The notes under the pieces were generated by a model. The model was not told the origin of the DNA and did not search any database. It was given only the letters and a program-made list of their open reading frames with translations. The translations under genes and the position numbers were made by a program. From Deltaproteobacteria bacterium (GTDB taxonomy: Bacteria > Desulfobacterota > Binatia > Binatales > Binataceae), in contig JAFAHS010000399.1 of the NCBI GenBank assembly GCA_019237115.1, forward strand, positions 1 through 52,017: DNA of 52,017 nt. Reading direction: 5' to 3'. Shown here piece by piece: positions 41,752 through 51,086 of the stretch (the first letter of the stretch is position 1; every line of letters begins with the position of its first letter).

Positions 41752-42480
41752 TTACATGAAATAGGGCTGGGCGAGCTTCTCGAAGTCGCCGTACATGAGC
41801 CAAACTTTCACGTTGTACGCGTGGGGATGCGCGATCGGCCGGTTCCCGACCGCCTTGAGTCCGAACTGCCGGTACAGGTCGTAAAGCGCTTCCACGGGGT
41901 TTGTGATGATCAGTTTCGGGCGGCGCGAGAAGAGGAACAACTTCGCCGTCTCCGACATCATCTTGACCAGCCCCTTGCCCTGGTAGTCGGGCTCGATCAC
42001 CATCCCGCCAAACTCCCAGACGTCACCGGCATCAAGCCCCCTAAACAACGATGCCGGATAAAGATGGCCCAGCGTCAGCGGTGCATCAGCGAGGCTGCGC
42101 GCCCAGAACGCACCGATTAGTCGGGGCCGCTTCCTCGCCTCACCGGGACGGAACTCGTAGAGGCCAAAGTGGAGCGCGAGCGGCCACAGGATCATGTGCA
42201 CCCGCTTCTCCTCGACATCGAGGTTCTTCCATGTTCGCCGATGCAGTGCCGCGAGCTCCCTGAATCCTGTCTGCGTTCCGATCGGTCGAACTTCAAGCCG
42301 CGCCCGCAGCGCGGATGAGAGAAATGGGCCCGGTGCGGTCTGAGTCGTGGTCACAGCGGGCTGCACCGGTGAGAGCGTAGCCTGGTTGCTTTTGCGGACT
42401 GGTTCCCGACGCGGTTCATTCAATCCAACGGAGTTCTGTTGAGTGTCGTCGTCTTGGTGGCGGTCTTTTTCACCAGGCAT
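41752..42480 (-). CDS. GNAT-like acyltransferase of unknown substrate
   Basis: A 242-residue protein. The first 55 residues are polar and low-complexity (many Gln, Thr and Pro) and probably disordered. The rest has a GNAT-type acetyl-CoA site: EFGGMVIEPDYQGKGLVKMMSETAKLFLF (about residues 158-185, with the Q-x-G-x-G variant QGKGL). The late DLYRQFGLKAVGNRP is like N-acyl amino acid synthase or autoinducer-type GNAT proteins. The exact family is not certain. It is followed closely by the mobA-like gene. Confidence 0.65.
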   Translation of the reverse strand: MPGEKDRHQDDDTQQNSVGLNEPRREPVRKSNQATLSPVQPAVTTTQTAPGPFLSSALRARLEVRPIGTQTGFRELAALHRRTWKNLDVEEKRVHMILWPLALHFGLYEFRPGEARKRPRLIGAFWARSLADAPLTLGHLYPASLFRGLDAGDVWEFGGMVIEPDYQGKGLVKMMSETAKLFLFSRRPKLIITNPVEALYDLYRQFGLKAVGNRPIAHPHAYNVKVWLMYGDFEKLAQPYFM

Positions 42481-42662
42481 TGCTCGGTGGCTCCGGACGA
42501 GGTCACGGCTCCGGTAACATGGTGAGCCAATTCCAACGCTAATGGAAATCCATGATTCGAGGATTGCTCACGCGCATGGAAGCGCAAGACAGCGAGCGGG
42601 TTTCTACATTCCAGCGGTGCCGGTCGGCCTTCGGGTGCGCGCCCGCCAGAGCCACGACGGCG

Positions 42663-42700
42663 AAAAGAAAAGGGGCGCCCCGCTTTGGAGTGCCCCTTCT
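42663..42700 (-). terminator. Intrinsic terminator of the aldehyde dehydrogenase gene
   Basis: On the minus strand AAGGGGC and GCCCCTT (42692-42698 and 42670-42676) form a 7-bp stem around a 15-nt loop, followed by TTCTTTT. It lies 20 bases past the ALDH stop. The rest of the gap 42481-42720 shows no gene. Confidence 0.75.
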
Positions 42701-42720
42701 CGCCCTGACGGAATTCAATC

Positions 42721-44229
42721 CTAGAGTTTGATGTAGACCGACTTGATCTGCGTGTACAACTCGATGGCGTGCTTGCCGAGCTCGCGGCCAAAGCCGGATT
42801 GCTTGTACCCTCCGAACGGCGACATCGGATCGATCTGTCCGTAGGTGTTGACCCAGACCGTTCCCGCCTTCAGCGAGCGCGCAATTTTGTGCGCGCGGCT
42901 GATATCTTTGGTCCAGACCGCCGCGGCCAGGCCGTAGGTCGTGTCGTTACCCTGGAACACGGCGTCGCCCTCGTCCTTGAACTTGATCGCGGCCGCCACC
43001 GGGCCGAAGATCTCCTCGCGCGCAATCTGCATGGAGTTTTTCACGTCCGTGAACACGGTGGGCTGCACGAAATAGCCGCGCTCCTGCTTGCCTGCTTCAC
43101 CACCGACCTTGGCCTTCGCTCCTTCCTTCTTGCCGATGTCCAGGTAGCCCAGTACGCGCTCGTGCTGCTCCTTCGATACCAGCGGACCCATGCGGGTGCT
43201 GGCATCGAGCGGATTGCCGAGCGTGATGCTCTGCGCCATCTGCGAAAGCGTATCGGTGAACTGATCGTACATCGATTCCTGCACGAACACGCGGGACCCG
43301 GCGCAGCACACCTGCCCCTGGTTCATGAAGATTCCAAGCATCGAGCCGAACGCGGCCGCCTGCATGTCCGCGTCGGGGAAGATGATGTTGGGTGACTTAC
43401 CGCCCAGCTCCAGCGACACTCGCTTGAGGTTGCCTGCGGACGCTTTGAGGATCAGCTTGCCAACTTCGCCCGAACCGGTGAACGCGACCTTGTCGATGTC
43501 GGGATGCTCGGCTATCGAGCTCCCCGCGCCGGGGCCGAACCCGGTGATGATCTGAACCACGCTTTCGGGCAATCCGGATTGCAGGATGAGCTCGCCCAGC
43601 CGCAGTGCCGTGAGCGGCGTCTGCTCGGCGGGTTTAAGGATGACGACGTTGCCGCACGCGAGCGCGGGCGCGATCTTCCATGACGCCATTAACAGCGGGA
43701 AATTCCACGGGATGATCTGTCCGCACACTCCCACCGGCTCGCGCAGGGTGTAATTGAACATCCCGGGTTCCGAGGGGTTGGTCTCGCCGTAGATCTTGCT
43801 GGCCCAGCCCGCGTAGTAGCGGAAGGTTTCCGCCGCGCCGGGAATGTCGATGTTCTTGGACTCGAAGATCGGTTTGCCGTTGTCGAGTGTCTCGAGCTCG
43901 GCGAGCTCCTCGGCGTGCTGATCGATCAGCTCCGCTATCTTGAGCAGAATGCGGGTGCGGCCGTGGGGGCTCATCGAGGGCCACTTGCCCTCTTCAAAGG
44001 CCTTGCGCGCATGCTTTACCGCCTCGTCGACGTCCGCCTTGTCGCCCTCCGCAACCAGGCACAGCACTTCCTCGTTAGCGGGGTTAAGGGTCTCGAAGGT
44101 CTTGCCTGACTTGGACGGCACCCACTTGCCGCCGATCAGAAGTTTCTTGGGACCGGTTTTCAGAAATTCGAGCACGCCGCTCGACTTGGCGCCGCGAGCG
44201 GCACTCTCCACAGAAGGTGTTGCTCCCAT
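42721..44229 (-). CDS. NAD(P)-dependent aldehyde dehydrogenase, class 1/2-like
   Basis: Oxidises aldehydes to acids. The 502 residues have [23 protein letters not shown], the general base Glu in [14 protein letters not shown] (about residue 278), the nucleophile Cys in [17 protein letters not shown] (about 312) and the end motif [30 protein letters not shown]. That tail resembles mammalian-type ALDH1/2 and betaine or phenylacetaldehyde dehydrogenases. GAGGAG lies eight bases before the ATG. It is divergent from mutS and ends at its own terminator, so it is probably a single-gene unit. The natural aldehyde cannot be told. Confidence 0.95.
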   Translation of the reverse strand: MGATPSVESAARGAKSSGVLEFLKTGPKKLLIGGKWVPSKSGKTFETLNPANEEVLCLVAEGDKADVDEAVKHARKAFEEGKWPSMSPHGRTRILLKIAELIDQHAEELAELETLDNGKPIFESKNIDIPGAAETFRYYAGWASKIYGETNPSEPGMFNYTLREPVGVCGQIIPWNFPLLMASWKIAPALACGNVVILKPAEQTPLTALRLGELILQSGLPESVVQIITGFGPGAGSSIAEHPDIDKVAFTGSGEVGKLILKASAGNLKRVSLELGGKSPNIIFPDADMQAAAFGSMLGIFMNQGQVCCAGSRVFVQESMYDQFTDTLSQMAQSITLGNPLDASTRMGPLVSKEQHERVLGYLDIGKKEGAKAKVGGEAGKQERGYFVQPTVFTDVKNSMQIAREEIFGPVAAAIKFKDEGDAVFQGNDTTYGLAAAVWTKDISRAHKIARSLKAGTVWVNTYGQIDPMSPFGGYKQSGFGRELGKHAIELYTQIKSVYIKL

Positions 44230-44418
44230 AGAACAATCTCCTCAAAAAAGGTTGCGGTTGTGGCCTGGTCTCACTCGCTCGGGTGTCCGCCCCGAAAGAA
44301 AAAGACGAACGATCGGAAGCCTGCTCCACACAGGGATGTTAATAAATCGCGCCCGAATGAGCAAAGTGCGATTTTGCCAGCATGGGTCCGGGCGGCTATT
44401 CTGGCTCGCAACCGCCCA

Positions 44419-46995
44419 GTGGCCTTCAAGCAGACACCGCTCATCGTGCAGTATTTGTCGGTCAAGCAGCGCGTGCCTGACGCAATCCTGTTTTTCCGGC
44501 TCGGCGACTTTTACGAGATGTTCTTCGAAGATGCGGAGGTCGGCGCGCGCGTCCTGGACATCCAGCTCACCTCGCGCTCCAAGGACGGGGTTCCGCTCTG
44601 CGGCGTTCCCTACCACGCCTCCGAACCCTACATCGCCAAGCTGATCAAGGCGGGCCATAAGGTCGCCATCTGCGAACAGGGCGCGCTGGACGGCAAAGCC
44701 CGCGGGATCATGCCGCGCCAGATCGTGCGGGTCATCACACCCGGCACGGTCGGTGAGGAAACCGTCCTGATAGCGGGCGAGAAAAGCTACCTCGCCGCGG
44801 TCACGCCCGATGGCGCCGAGGGGTTCGGGGTTGCGGTGCTGGATGTGTCCACCGGCGAGTTTTTGATGACCCGCCTCGCGCACCTGCGGGCGCTGCAGGA
44901 GGAACTCGCGCGCCTGGCACCCCGCGAAATCCTGCTGGTCGGGACCGACCCCGAACTTAAACCACTACTTGAAGAGGGGTCGTCGATCACCGTCCCGGAT
45001 CGGGGTCGCGACCGGCGCGAAAACCGGGCCGCGCTGACGCGGCGGTTTGGCCAGCAAGCGGTCGCCGGCCTGGACGACGTGATGGCTGCGGCGGCCGCCG
45101 CGGCGCTCTGCTACCTCGAGGAAAACTTCGGACACGACCTGGCCCATTTGAACGCACCGATCCTTTATCGCGCCGCGGCATACATGATGGTCGACGAGAC
45201 CACGCGACGGCACCTGGAACTGGTCGCGGCGAGTGACGGCTCCCGGCGTGGTTCTTTACTCTCGGTTCTTGACGAGACCGTAACCGCCGCGGGCGCGCGC
45301 ACTCTGGCAACCTGGATCACCTACCCGCTGCTCGCGCTTGACGAAATCGGCGCGCGCCACGATGCGGTAGAGGAGCTGTTCGATGCCGACCTGGGCGGCA
45401 CCGTCAGCGATGCGCTCAAACAAATTGGCGACCTGGAGCGGCTGGCGGGACGACTGGGGGCGATGCGTGCGTCGCCTCGCGACTGTCTGAGGCTCGCGCA
45501 GGCGCTCGGAGCGGTCGCGACCCTGCGCCAGTGGCTGGCCGATCGCAAGAGCACCCTCATTCACCATCTCGCGGCGCGAATGGCACCGAATCCGGACCTG
45601 GTAGAAGAAATCGACGCGACTATCAGCGAGGAACCTCCGGTCAATCCCCGCGAAGGAAACGTAATCCGGCGCGGGTTTAACGCCGAGGTCGATGAGCTCC
45701 GCGGCCTCGCCTCGGGAGCCCGCGAGGTAATCGCAAAGCTCGAGGCGAGCGAGCGTGAACGGACCGGAATTTCCTCCCTCAAGGTCCGCTACAACAACGT
45801 ATTCGGCTACTACATCGAGATCACCAAGGCGCATCTCGGTCGCGCGCCGTCGGACTATGAGCGCAAACAGACGCTGGTCGGCGCCGAGCGCTTCACCACG
45901 GCGGGTCTCAAGGAACTCGAGCGCAAGATTCTCTCCGCCGAATCCGGCCTAAAGGAACTGGAGTTGCATCTATTTACCAAGCTGCTACGCGACTTGCAGG
46001 CCGAGAGCTTGACGATTCTCCGCACCGCACGAGCGGTCGGAGAATTCGACGCGCTCGCCTCGCTGGCCAAGGTGGCCCGCCGGCGCGGCTACGTGCGGCC
46101 CGCGATGAACTCCACCCGCCGAATCCGGATTGGCGAGGGACGCCACCCGGTGCTGGAGGCCGGCATGCGCACCGGCGAGTTCGTGCCCAACGATCTTGAA
46201 GCCGACCCCGATTCCCGGCAACTCCTGCTCATCACCGGCCCGAATATGGCGGGCAAGTCGACCTACCTGCGTCAGGTTGCCCTGATCGCGATCATGGCGC
46301 ACATGGGCAGCTTCGTTCCCGCGATCAAGGCCTCGATCGGAGTTATCGACCGGGTGATGACCCGCATCGGGGCACGCGACGAACTGCGACGTGGCGAATC
46401 CACCTTCATGGTGGAGATGAGCGAGACCGCGCGCCTGCTCAGCGGACTGACCGAGCGCAGTCTGCTGCTGCTCGACGAAGTGGGTCGCGGGACCAGTACT
46501 TTCGACGGGCTTGCGATCGCGTGGGCGGTCGCGGAGTACCTGCACGACTCGACCCGCGCCAAGGTGCTGTTCGCGACCCATTTCCACGAACTCACCGACC
46601 TTGCGCGCGAACGTCCGCGCGTGAAGAATCTCAGCATGGCGGTCCGCGAATGGGGCGGTGAGGTGCTGTTCCTTCGCCGGGTCATCGAGCAGCCGGCGTC
46701 GCGCAGCTACGGAATCGAAGTGGCGCGGCTCGCGGGTCTTCCCGCCTCCATCATCGCTCGTGCCAGGGAGATTCTTTTCAACCTCGAGCAAGGCGAACTC
46801 GACGATTCCGGCCAGCCGCGCCTGGCGCACGCCCGCCAGCATGAGCGGCCGAGCCAGCAGATGAGCCTCTTCTCTCCGGTCGAGAGCCGCGTGGTTGATG
46901 AACTGCGCGGGCTGGACATCGATCGCCTCACTCCGGTCGAAGCTCTGGCCACGCTCGCGGCGTTTAAAGACCGTATCAAAAAGGATTCGACCTGA
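44419..46995 (+). CDS. mutS: DNA mismatch repair protein MutS
   Basis: Recognises mismatches and recruits MutL. The N-terminal clamp domain starts AFKQTPLIVQYLSVKQRVPD with the mismatch-contacting F-x-E in RLGDFYEMFFEDA. The ATPase domain has Walker A TGPNMAGKSTYLRQ, SSTFMVEM-like GESTFMVEMSETARLL, Walker B LLLLDEVGRGTSTFDG and the ATHFHELTDLA segment. The C-terminal part includes [20 protein letters not shown] prefer GTG 44419 (858 residues): the upstream GTG at 44260 would start 30 bp from the divergent ALDH ATG and add 53 residues unlike MutS. The ribosome site of the chosen start is weak. Confidence 0.95.
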   Translation: MAFKQTPLIVQYLSVKQRVPDAILFFRLGDFYEMFFEDAEVGARVLDIQLTSRSKDGVPLCGVPYHASEPYIAKLIKAGHKVAICEQGALDGKARGIMPRQIVRVITPGTVGEETVLIAGEKSYLAAVTPDGAEGFGVAVLDVSTGEFLMTRLAHLRALQEELARLAPREILLVGTDPELKPLLEEGSSITVPDRGRDRRENRAALTRRFGQQAVAGLDDVMAAAAAAALCYLEENFGHDLAHLNAPILYRAAAYMMVDETTRRHLELVAASDGSRRGSLLSVLDETVTAAGARTLATWITYPLLALDEIGARHDAVEELFDADLGGTVSDALKQIGDLERLAGRLGAMRASPRDCLRLAQALGAVATLRQWLADRKSTLIHHLAARMAPNPDLVEEIDATISEEPPVNPREGNVIRRGFNAEVDELRGLASGAREVIAKLEASERERTGISSLKVRYNNVFGYYIEITKAHLGRAPSDYERKQTLVGAERFTTAGLKELERKILSAESGLKELELHLFTKLLRDLQAESLTILRTARAVGEFDALASLAKVARRRGYVRPAMNSTRRIRIGEGRHPVLEAGMRTGEFVPNDLEADPDSRQLLLITGPNMAGKSTYLRQVALIAIMAHMGSFVPAIKASIGVIDRVMTRIGARDELRRGESTFMVEMSETARLLSGLTERSLLLLDEVGRGTSTFDGLAIAWAVAEYLHDSTRAKVLFATHFHELTDLARERPRVKNLSMAVREWGGEVLFLRRVIEQPASRSYGIEVARLAGLPASIIARAREILFNLEQGELDDSGQPRLAHARQHERPSQQMSLFSPVESRVVDELRGLDIDRLTPVEALATLAAFKDRIKKDST

Positions 46996-47016
46996 ACCTC
47001 GCACATAAGAAATGTC

Positions 47017-48342
47017 ATGAATGGAGTGGGCAAGGCGGTGGGGCGGATAGTGGTGGGCAGCACGATGATCGTATTGTGCGCTCTGGGAGCCACCTGGTCG
47101 GCCCCGACCGCGGCGATATCGCTCGCGTTCGCGCGCATCGAGCAAAACGGCGGCGCGGTCGAGCTCCACTTTGGCTTCCGTGGGCCCGCGCCAGGCTGGA
47201 GCCTGCGCGCACAGCGCAGCGAATTGATACTGGACCTTCCCGCCACCACGACGGAATTGCCACCCCGCCCGCTGTTCGGTCAGGAGGTCGCACCGGTAAC
47301 CGCCGTGCGCATCAGCAGCCTCGGCAGCGGGCAGGCCCAGATCGCGATCGACGTCGAGGGGAAAACCGACTATGCAATCGCGCGCCTGCAGCGCGAAATC
47401 GTGCTGCGGTTCGCCGCGGCCGGAACAGTGCCCAATCTCGCGGCTCCCATCCTGGTGCGCCACGATGGTTCCGCGCCTCCCCCGGTCACCCAACCGCAAG
47501 CCCCCAAGATCCAAACAGCTACCGCCGCCCCGGGAGTGGCATCCGCGTTGCCATCGCGGGAAAAGCGACCTACCTCATCCGCGCCGGCGGCGCCGCAAGC
47601 CCAGCTCGCCATGGCGAGCGAGGGTGGCGAGGATGCGATTGGCCATCGGCTGGTAATGATCGACCCCGGACACGGCGGGTATGACCCCGGCACCAGTTCC
47701 GCGTCGGGGACCGAGGAAAAGGATCTCGCGCTGGCGATTGCGCGGCGGCTGGAGCGCGCGCTTTCCGAACGCGGGGTGCGGACGGAGATGACGCGAACCA
47801 GCGACGTCTTCGTCCCGCTGTCGGAGCGCACCGCAATTGCCAATCGTGCGGCGGCCGATCTATTCGTCTCGATTCATCTGAATTGGAGCCCCAACCCGAT
47901 GACCAGCGGAATCGAGGTTTACTACCTGAACAACACCACCGATCGCGCGACCATTCGTCTGGCGCGGATGGAAAACGCGGGTGCGCCGGCCACCTATGGC
48001 GCCGGCACCGGACCCAACCTAAACTACATCCTGACCGACCTGCGACAGCAGTATAAGGCCAACGAGGCGGCTTCATTGGCGCGCATGATCGATGAGCAGG
48101 CGGTCGCGATCCTCGACGCGGGATTGGGAACCAACGTGAACGCACTCGGCGCCAAGATGGGACCATTTTACGTGCTGGTAGGCGCCCATATGCCGGCAGT
48201 GCTGGTCGAAACCGGATTCCTTTCAAACGCTGGCGAGGCGCAACGCCTGGCGTCTGCCTTCTACCAGGAAGTCCTCGCCGACGGTATCGCTACCGCGATC
48301 ACCCACTACTTCAATGCCGATGTCGCGGTAGGCAACTTGTGA
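47017..48342 (+). CDS. amiC: N-acetylmuramoyl-L-alanine amidase, AmiC type with AMIN domain
   Basis: Periplasmic zinc amidase that cuts stem peptides from peptidoglycan during cell separation. The signal peptide (IVVGSTMIVLCALGATWSAPTAA) is followed by an AMIN domain (residues about 30-135, binding septal wall), a Pro/Ala-rich linker and the Amidase_3 domain from about residue 210. Zinc ligands are His in MIDPGHGGYDPG, Glu in TEEKDLALAI and His in FVSIHLNWSPN. The catalytic Glu is in VLVETGFLSN. Its stop overlaps the glnD GTG by 4 bp, and it lies 21 bp after mutS, so mutS-amiC-glnD-xer forms one unit. Confidence 0.94.
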   Translation: MNGVGKAVGRIVVGSTMIVLCALGATWSAPTAAISLAFARIEQNGGAVELHFGFRGPAPGWSLRAQRSELILDLPATTTELPPRPLFGQEVAPVTAVRISSLGSGQAQIAIDVEGKTDYAIARLQREIVLRFAAAGTVPNLAAPILVRHDGSAPPPVTQPQAPKIQTATAAPGVASALPSREKRPTSSAPAAPQAQLAMASEGGEDAIGHRLVMIDPGHGGYDPGTSSASGTEEKDLALAIARRLERALSERGVRTEMTRTSDVFVPLSERTAIANRAAADLFVSIHLNWSPNPMTSGIEVYYLNNTTDRATIRLARMENAGAPATYGAGTGPNLNYILTDLRQQYKANEAASLARMIDEQAVAILDAGLGTNVNALGAKMGPFYVLVGAHMPAVLVETGFLSNAGEAQRLASAFYQEVLADGIATAITHYFNADVAVGNL

Positions 48343-51086
48343 GCGCGAGCAGCCCTTCCCCATCTCCCGAGTCACCCGCGGCTCTCAATCGTCTTCGCGG
48401 CGAAGACGCGCTGGTTCAGGAATTTGAAGCCCTCCGGACTCCGGGAGCCACCGCGCGCCTGTACCTGGAGGCGGTCCGCGCGGAGCTCGAGCAGCTCCAC
48501 ATGGGCGGCGCCTCCGGTACCGAGGTCGTCCGCCTGTACACCGCGGCGGTCGACGATCTGCTGCGCGCACTGTTCCGTTACGCCGATGCCGAGCACGGTC
48601 GCCGCTTTCCCAAGCTGAATCAGCGCATCGTAATCGTCGCGCGCGGCGGTTACGGGCGCGCCGAACTGAATCCCCAATCCGATATCGACCTGCTCTTTGT
48701 GCATGACTACAAACGCGGTCCGTATGCGGAGGTGGTAACCGAACTCATCCTGCATGCGCTGTGGGACGCTCGCCTTACCGTAGGACACGCCCTGCGCACG
48801 GCGCGCCAGTGCGTGCGCCTGGCGAACGAGGACCTCAAGGAGAAGACCGCGCTCATCGATGCGCGGTTTCTGGGCGGCGACGAAAAGCTCTACACCGAAC
48901 TCGACAAACTGATGGTGGCGGAGGTCCTCAACCGCAACCAGCAGAAATTCTTCCAGGCCAAGCTCGAGGAAAGCCGCGAGCGACATGCCCACTACGGCGA
49001 CTCGATCTATCTGCTCGAGCCCCAGCTCAAGGAGGGCGAAGGCGGCCTGCGCGATCTGCACACCGCCATGTGGCTGGCAGCCGTCAAATACAAGGTTCAC
49101 TCGCTGGGCGAGCTGGTCCAGAAAGCGGTCATCACGGAGCAGGAGGTGACCGAAGTCCGCGCGGCGCGCGATTTTCTGTGGCGGGTTCGCAACTCGCTGC
49201 ACTTTCTCACCAGACGGCACTTCGACCAGCTCACCTTCGAGATGCAGGAACGCATCGAGTCACTCATGGGCCTGAGGCCGGTCGAGGGTCAACCGGCAGG
49301 GTCCGCCCTGATGAAGACCTACTATCAGCACGCCACCACCATCTATCAGTTCGCGGAAGGGCTGATCGCGCGGGTGGTCGAAGGACCATCCAGCGGGCGG
49401 TTTTTCCGGCGCTCTCCGGTGCGGCAGATTCGTCCCGGCGTACTGATTCAGCAGAACCTGCTGGCCATCGGTGATCCCGAGCTGTTCGATCGCGATCCGC
49501 TCAACCTGATAACCATCTACGCCGATTGCCAGGCGCAGGGTGTCAAGTTGTCGGGGAGCGCCTACCAGCTGGTGCGTGACAATCTGGGCCTGGTCGACGA
49601 GGCGGTGCGCAACAGTCCCGCCACCGGCGCGGCGCTCATGAAAATCCTGGCCGGGCGCGAGCGCGTCGCCGATACGCTCGAAGCCATGCATCGCTCCGGG
49701 GTGCTGGGTGCGATTGTTCCCGAGTTCGGAAATTTATACGCGCGGGTACTCCACGACCTCTACCACATCTACACGGTGGACCGGCACTCGCTGGTCGCGG
49801 TGCGCGAGCTCGAGCGCTTGCGAACCGGCGAATTCAAAGCGGCGACCCCGCTGCTGACCGAAGTGGCGCGCCAACTCGACTGTCTGCCCCTGGTGTTCCT
49901 GGCCCTCCTGCTCCACGACATCGGCAAGGGCCATGGTCATGACCATCATGAGCGCGGTGCAACGCTGACCGCGGACGTGTCGCACCGCCTGGGTCTCGAC
50001 CCCGAAGAGGTCGACCTGGTGGTGTTCCTGGTCCGCAACCATCTGATGATGTCACAGGTGGCGCAAAAGGGTGACATCGACGACGAGCGCACGGTCGACG
50101 ATTTCGCGCGGACCGTGGGCTCGATCGATCGGCTCAAGGCGCTCTACCTGCTGACCTATGCGGACATGCGCGCGGTCGCACCCAATGTCTACAACAACTG
50201 GCGCGATATGCTGCTCAGCGACCTGTACATGCGCGCGCTCAAGTTGATGGAACAGCGCAATCGCGAGGCGGTCGACCCCGCGCGCCGCCTGACTACGGTC
50301 AAGAGCACCGTCCGCGAGCAGCTTACTCCGACCGGCGCGCCCCAGGCGGAAATCGAAGCGTTCCTCGCCGAGATGCCGGAGCGCTATTTCTTCACGGTCC
50401 CGGAATCCGACATCGTGATGCATTTCGACCTGATGCGCGCGCTCGGGGATCGCCCGCTGGTCGCGCGGGTCCGTCATTTTCCCGACCTGGAGTTCAGCGA
50501 ATTCACCGTCGTAACGCCCGACCAGCCGGGCCTCTTTTCCATGATTGCGGGGGTGCTGACCGCCAACAACCTCAACATCCTCTCAGCGCGGATAACGACC
50601 CGCGCCTCGGGAGTCGCGCTCGATGTGTTCCGGGTATCGCACCTGATGGGCGCCGGCGCGATGGCGATGGAGGAAGACCGCTGGGACCGTGTCCAGCGCG
50701 ACCTCGAGCACGTGATCACGGGCCAGCAGGAGATCGGCGCGCTGGTCGCGTCGGCTCACCACGTCCGCACCGCCAAAAGCAAGTTCGTGCGCCGCGTGCG
50801 GACCGAGGTAACCATCGACAACCGCACCTCCGAACAATTCACGGTGGTCGATGTGTTCACGCAGGATCGGGTCGGCCTCCTTTTCACGATCACCCACACG
50901 CTGTTCCTGCTCGGATTTCCGATTCACCTGGCGCGGATTTCGACCAACGCCGACCAGGCCCTCGACGTGTTCTACATCAGCGACCACAACGGCCAAAAAG
51001 TCACCGACCTGGCGCGGATGCGGGAGTTGCGCGAGACGCTGCTGGAAAAACTGGAGCAGCATCCTGCCGAAGGTAGCCCCGCTTGA
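48339..51086 (+). CDS. glnD: [Protein-PII] uridylyltransferase/uridylyl-removing enzyme
   Basis: Senses glutamine and adds or removes UMP on PII proteins, thereby setting nitrogen metabolism. Domains in order: nucleotidyltransferase with RGGYGRAELNPQSDIDLLF (about residue 105), the GlnD linker with LLEPQLKEGEGGLRDLHTAMW, an HD hydrolase domain with LLLHDIGKGHGHDHHERG (about 525) and two ACT domains. The ACT domains begin FTVVTPDQPGLFSMIAGVL and FTVVDVFTQDRVGLLFTITHTL. It starts with GTG overlapping the amiC stop and ends in TTGA overlapping the recombinase start. At 915 residues it is full length; no glnB gene is in the window. Confidence 0.97.
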   Translation: MSASSPSPSPESPAALNRLRGEDALVQEFEALRTPGATARLYLEAVRAELEQLHMGGASGTEVVRLYTAAVDDLLRALFRYADAEHGRRFPKLNQRIVIVARGGYGRAELNPQSDIDLLFVHDYKRGPYAEVVTELILHALWDARLTVGHALRTARQCVRLANEDLKEKTALIDARFLGGDEKLYTELDKLMVAEVLNRNQQKFFQAKLEESRERHAHYGDSIYLLEPQLKEGEGGLRDLHTAMWLAAVKYKVHSLGELVQKAVITEQEVTEVRAARDFLWRVRNSLHFLTRRHFDQLTFEMQERIESLMGLRPVEGQPAGSALMKTYYQHATTIYQFAEGLIARVVEGPSSGRFFRRSPVRQIRPGVLIQQNLLAIGDPELFDRDPLNLITIYADCQAQGVKLSGSAYQLVRDNLGLVDEAVRNSPATGAALMKILAGRERVADTLEAMHRSGVLGAIVPEFGNLYARVLHDLYHIYTVDRHSLVAVRELERLRTGEFKAATPLLTEVARQLDCLPLVFLALLLHDIGKGHGHDHHERGATLTADVSHRLGLDPEEVDLVVFLVRNHLMMSQVAQKGDIDDERTVDDFARTVGSIDRLKALYLLTYADMRAVAPNVYNNWRDMLLSDLYMRALKLMEQRNREAVDPARRLTTVKSTVREQLTPTGAPQAEIEAFLAEMPERYFFTVPESDIVMHFDLMRALGDRPLVARVRHFPDLEFSEFTVVTPDQPGLFSMIAGVLTANNLNILSARITTRASGVALDVFRVSHLMGAGAMAMEEDRWDRVQRDLEHVITGQQEIGALVASAHHVRTAKSKFVRRVRTEVTIDNRTSEQFTVVDVFTQDRVGLLFTITHTLFLLGFPIHLARISTNADQALDVFYISDHNGQKVTDLARMRELRETLLEKLEQHPAEGSPA

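Noticed and set aside
45985..47514. A 509-codon frame opposite mutS
   Set aside because: It lies antisense to conserved MutS motifs and has the low-hydrophobic, charged composition of a shadow frame.
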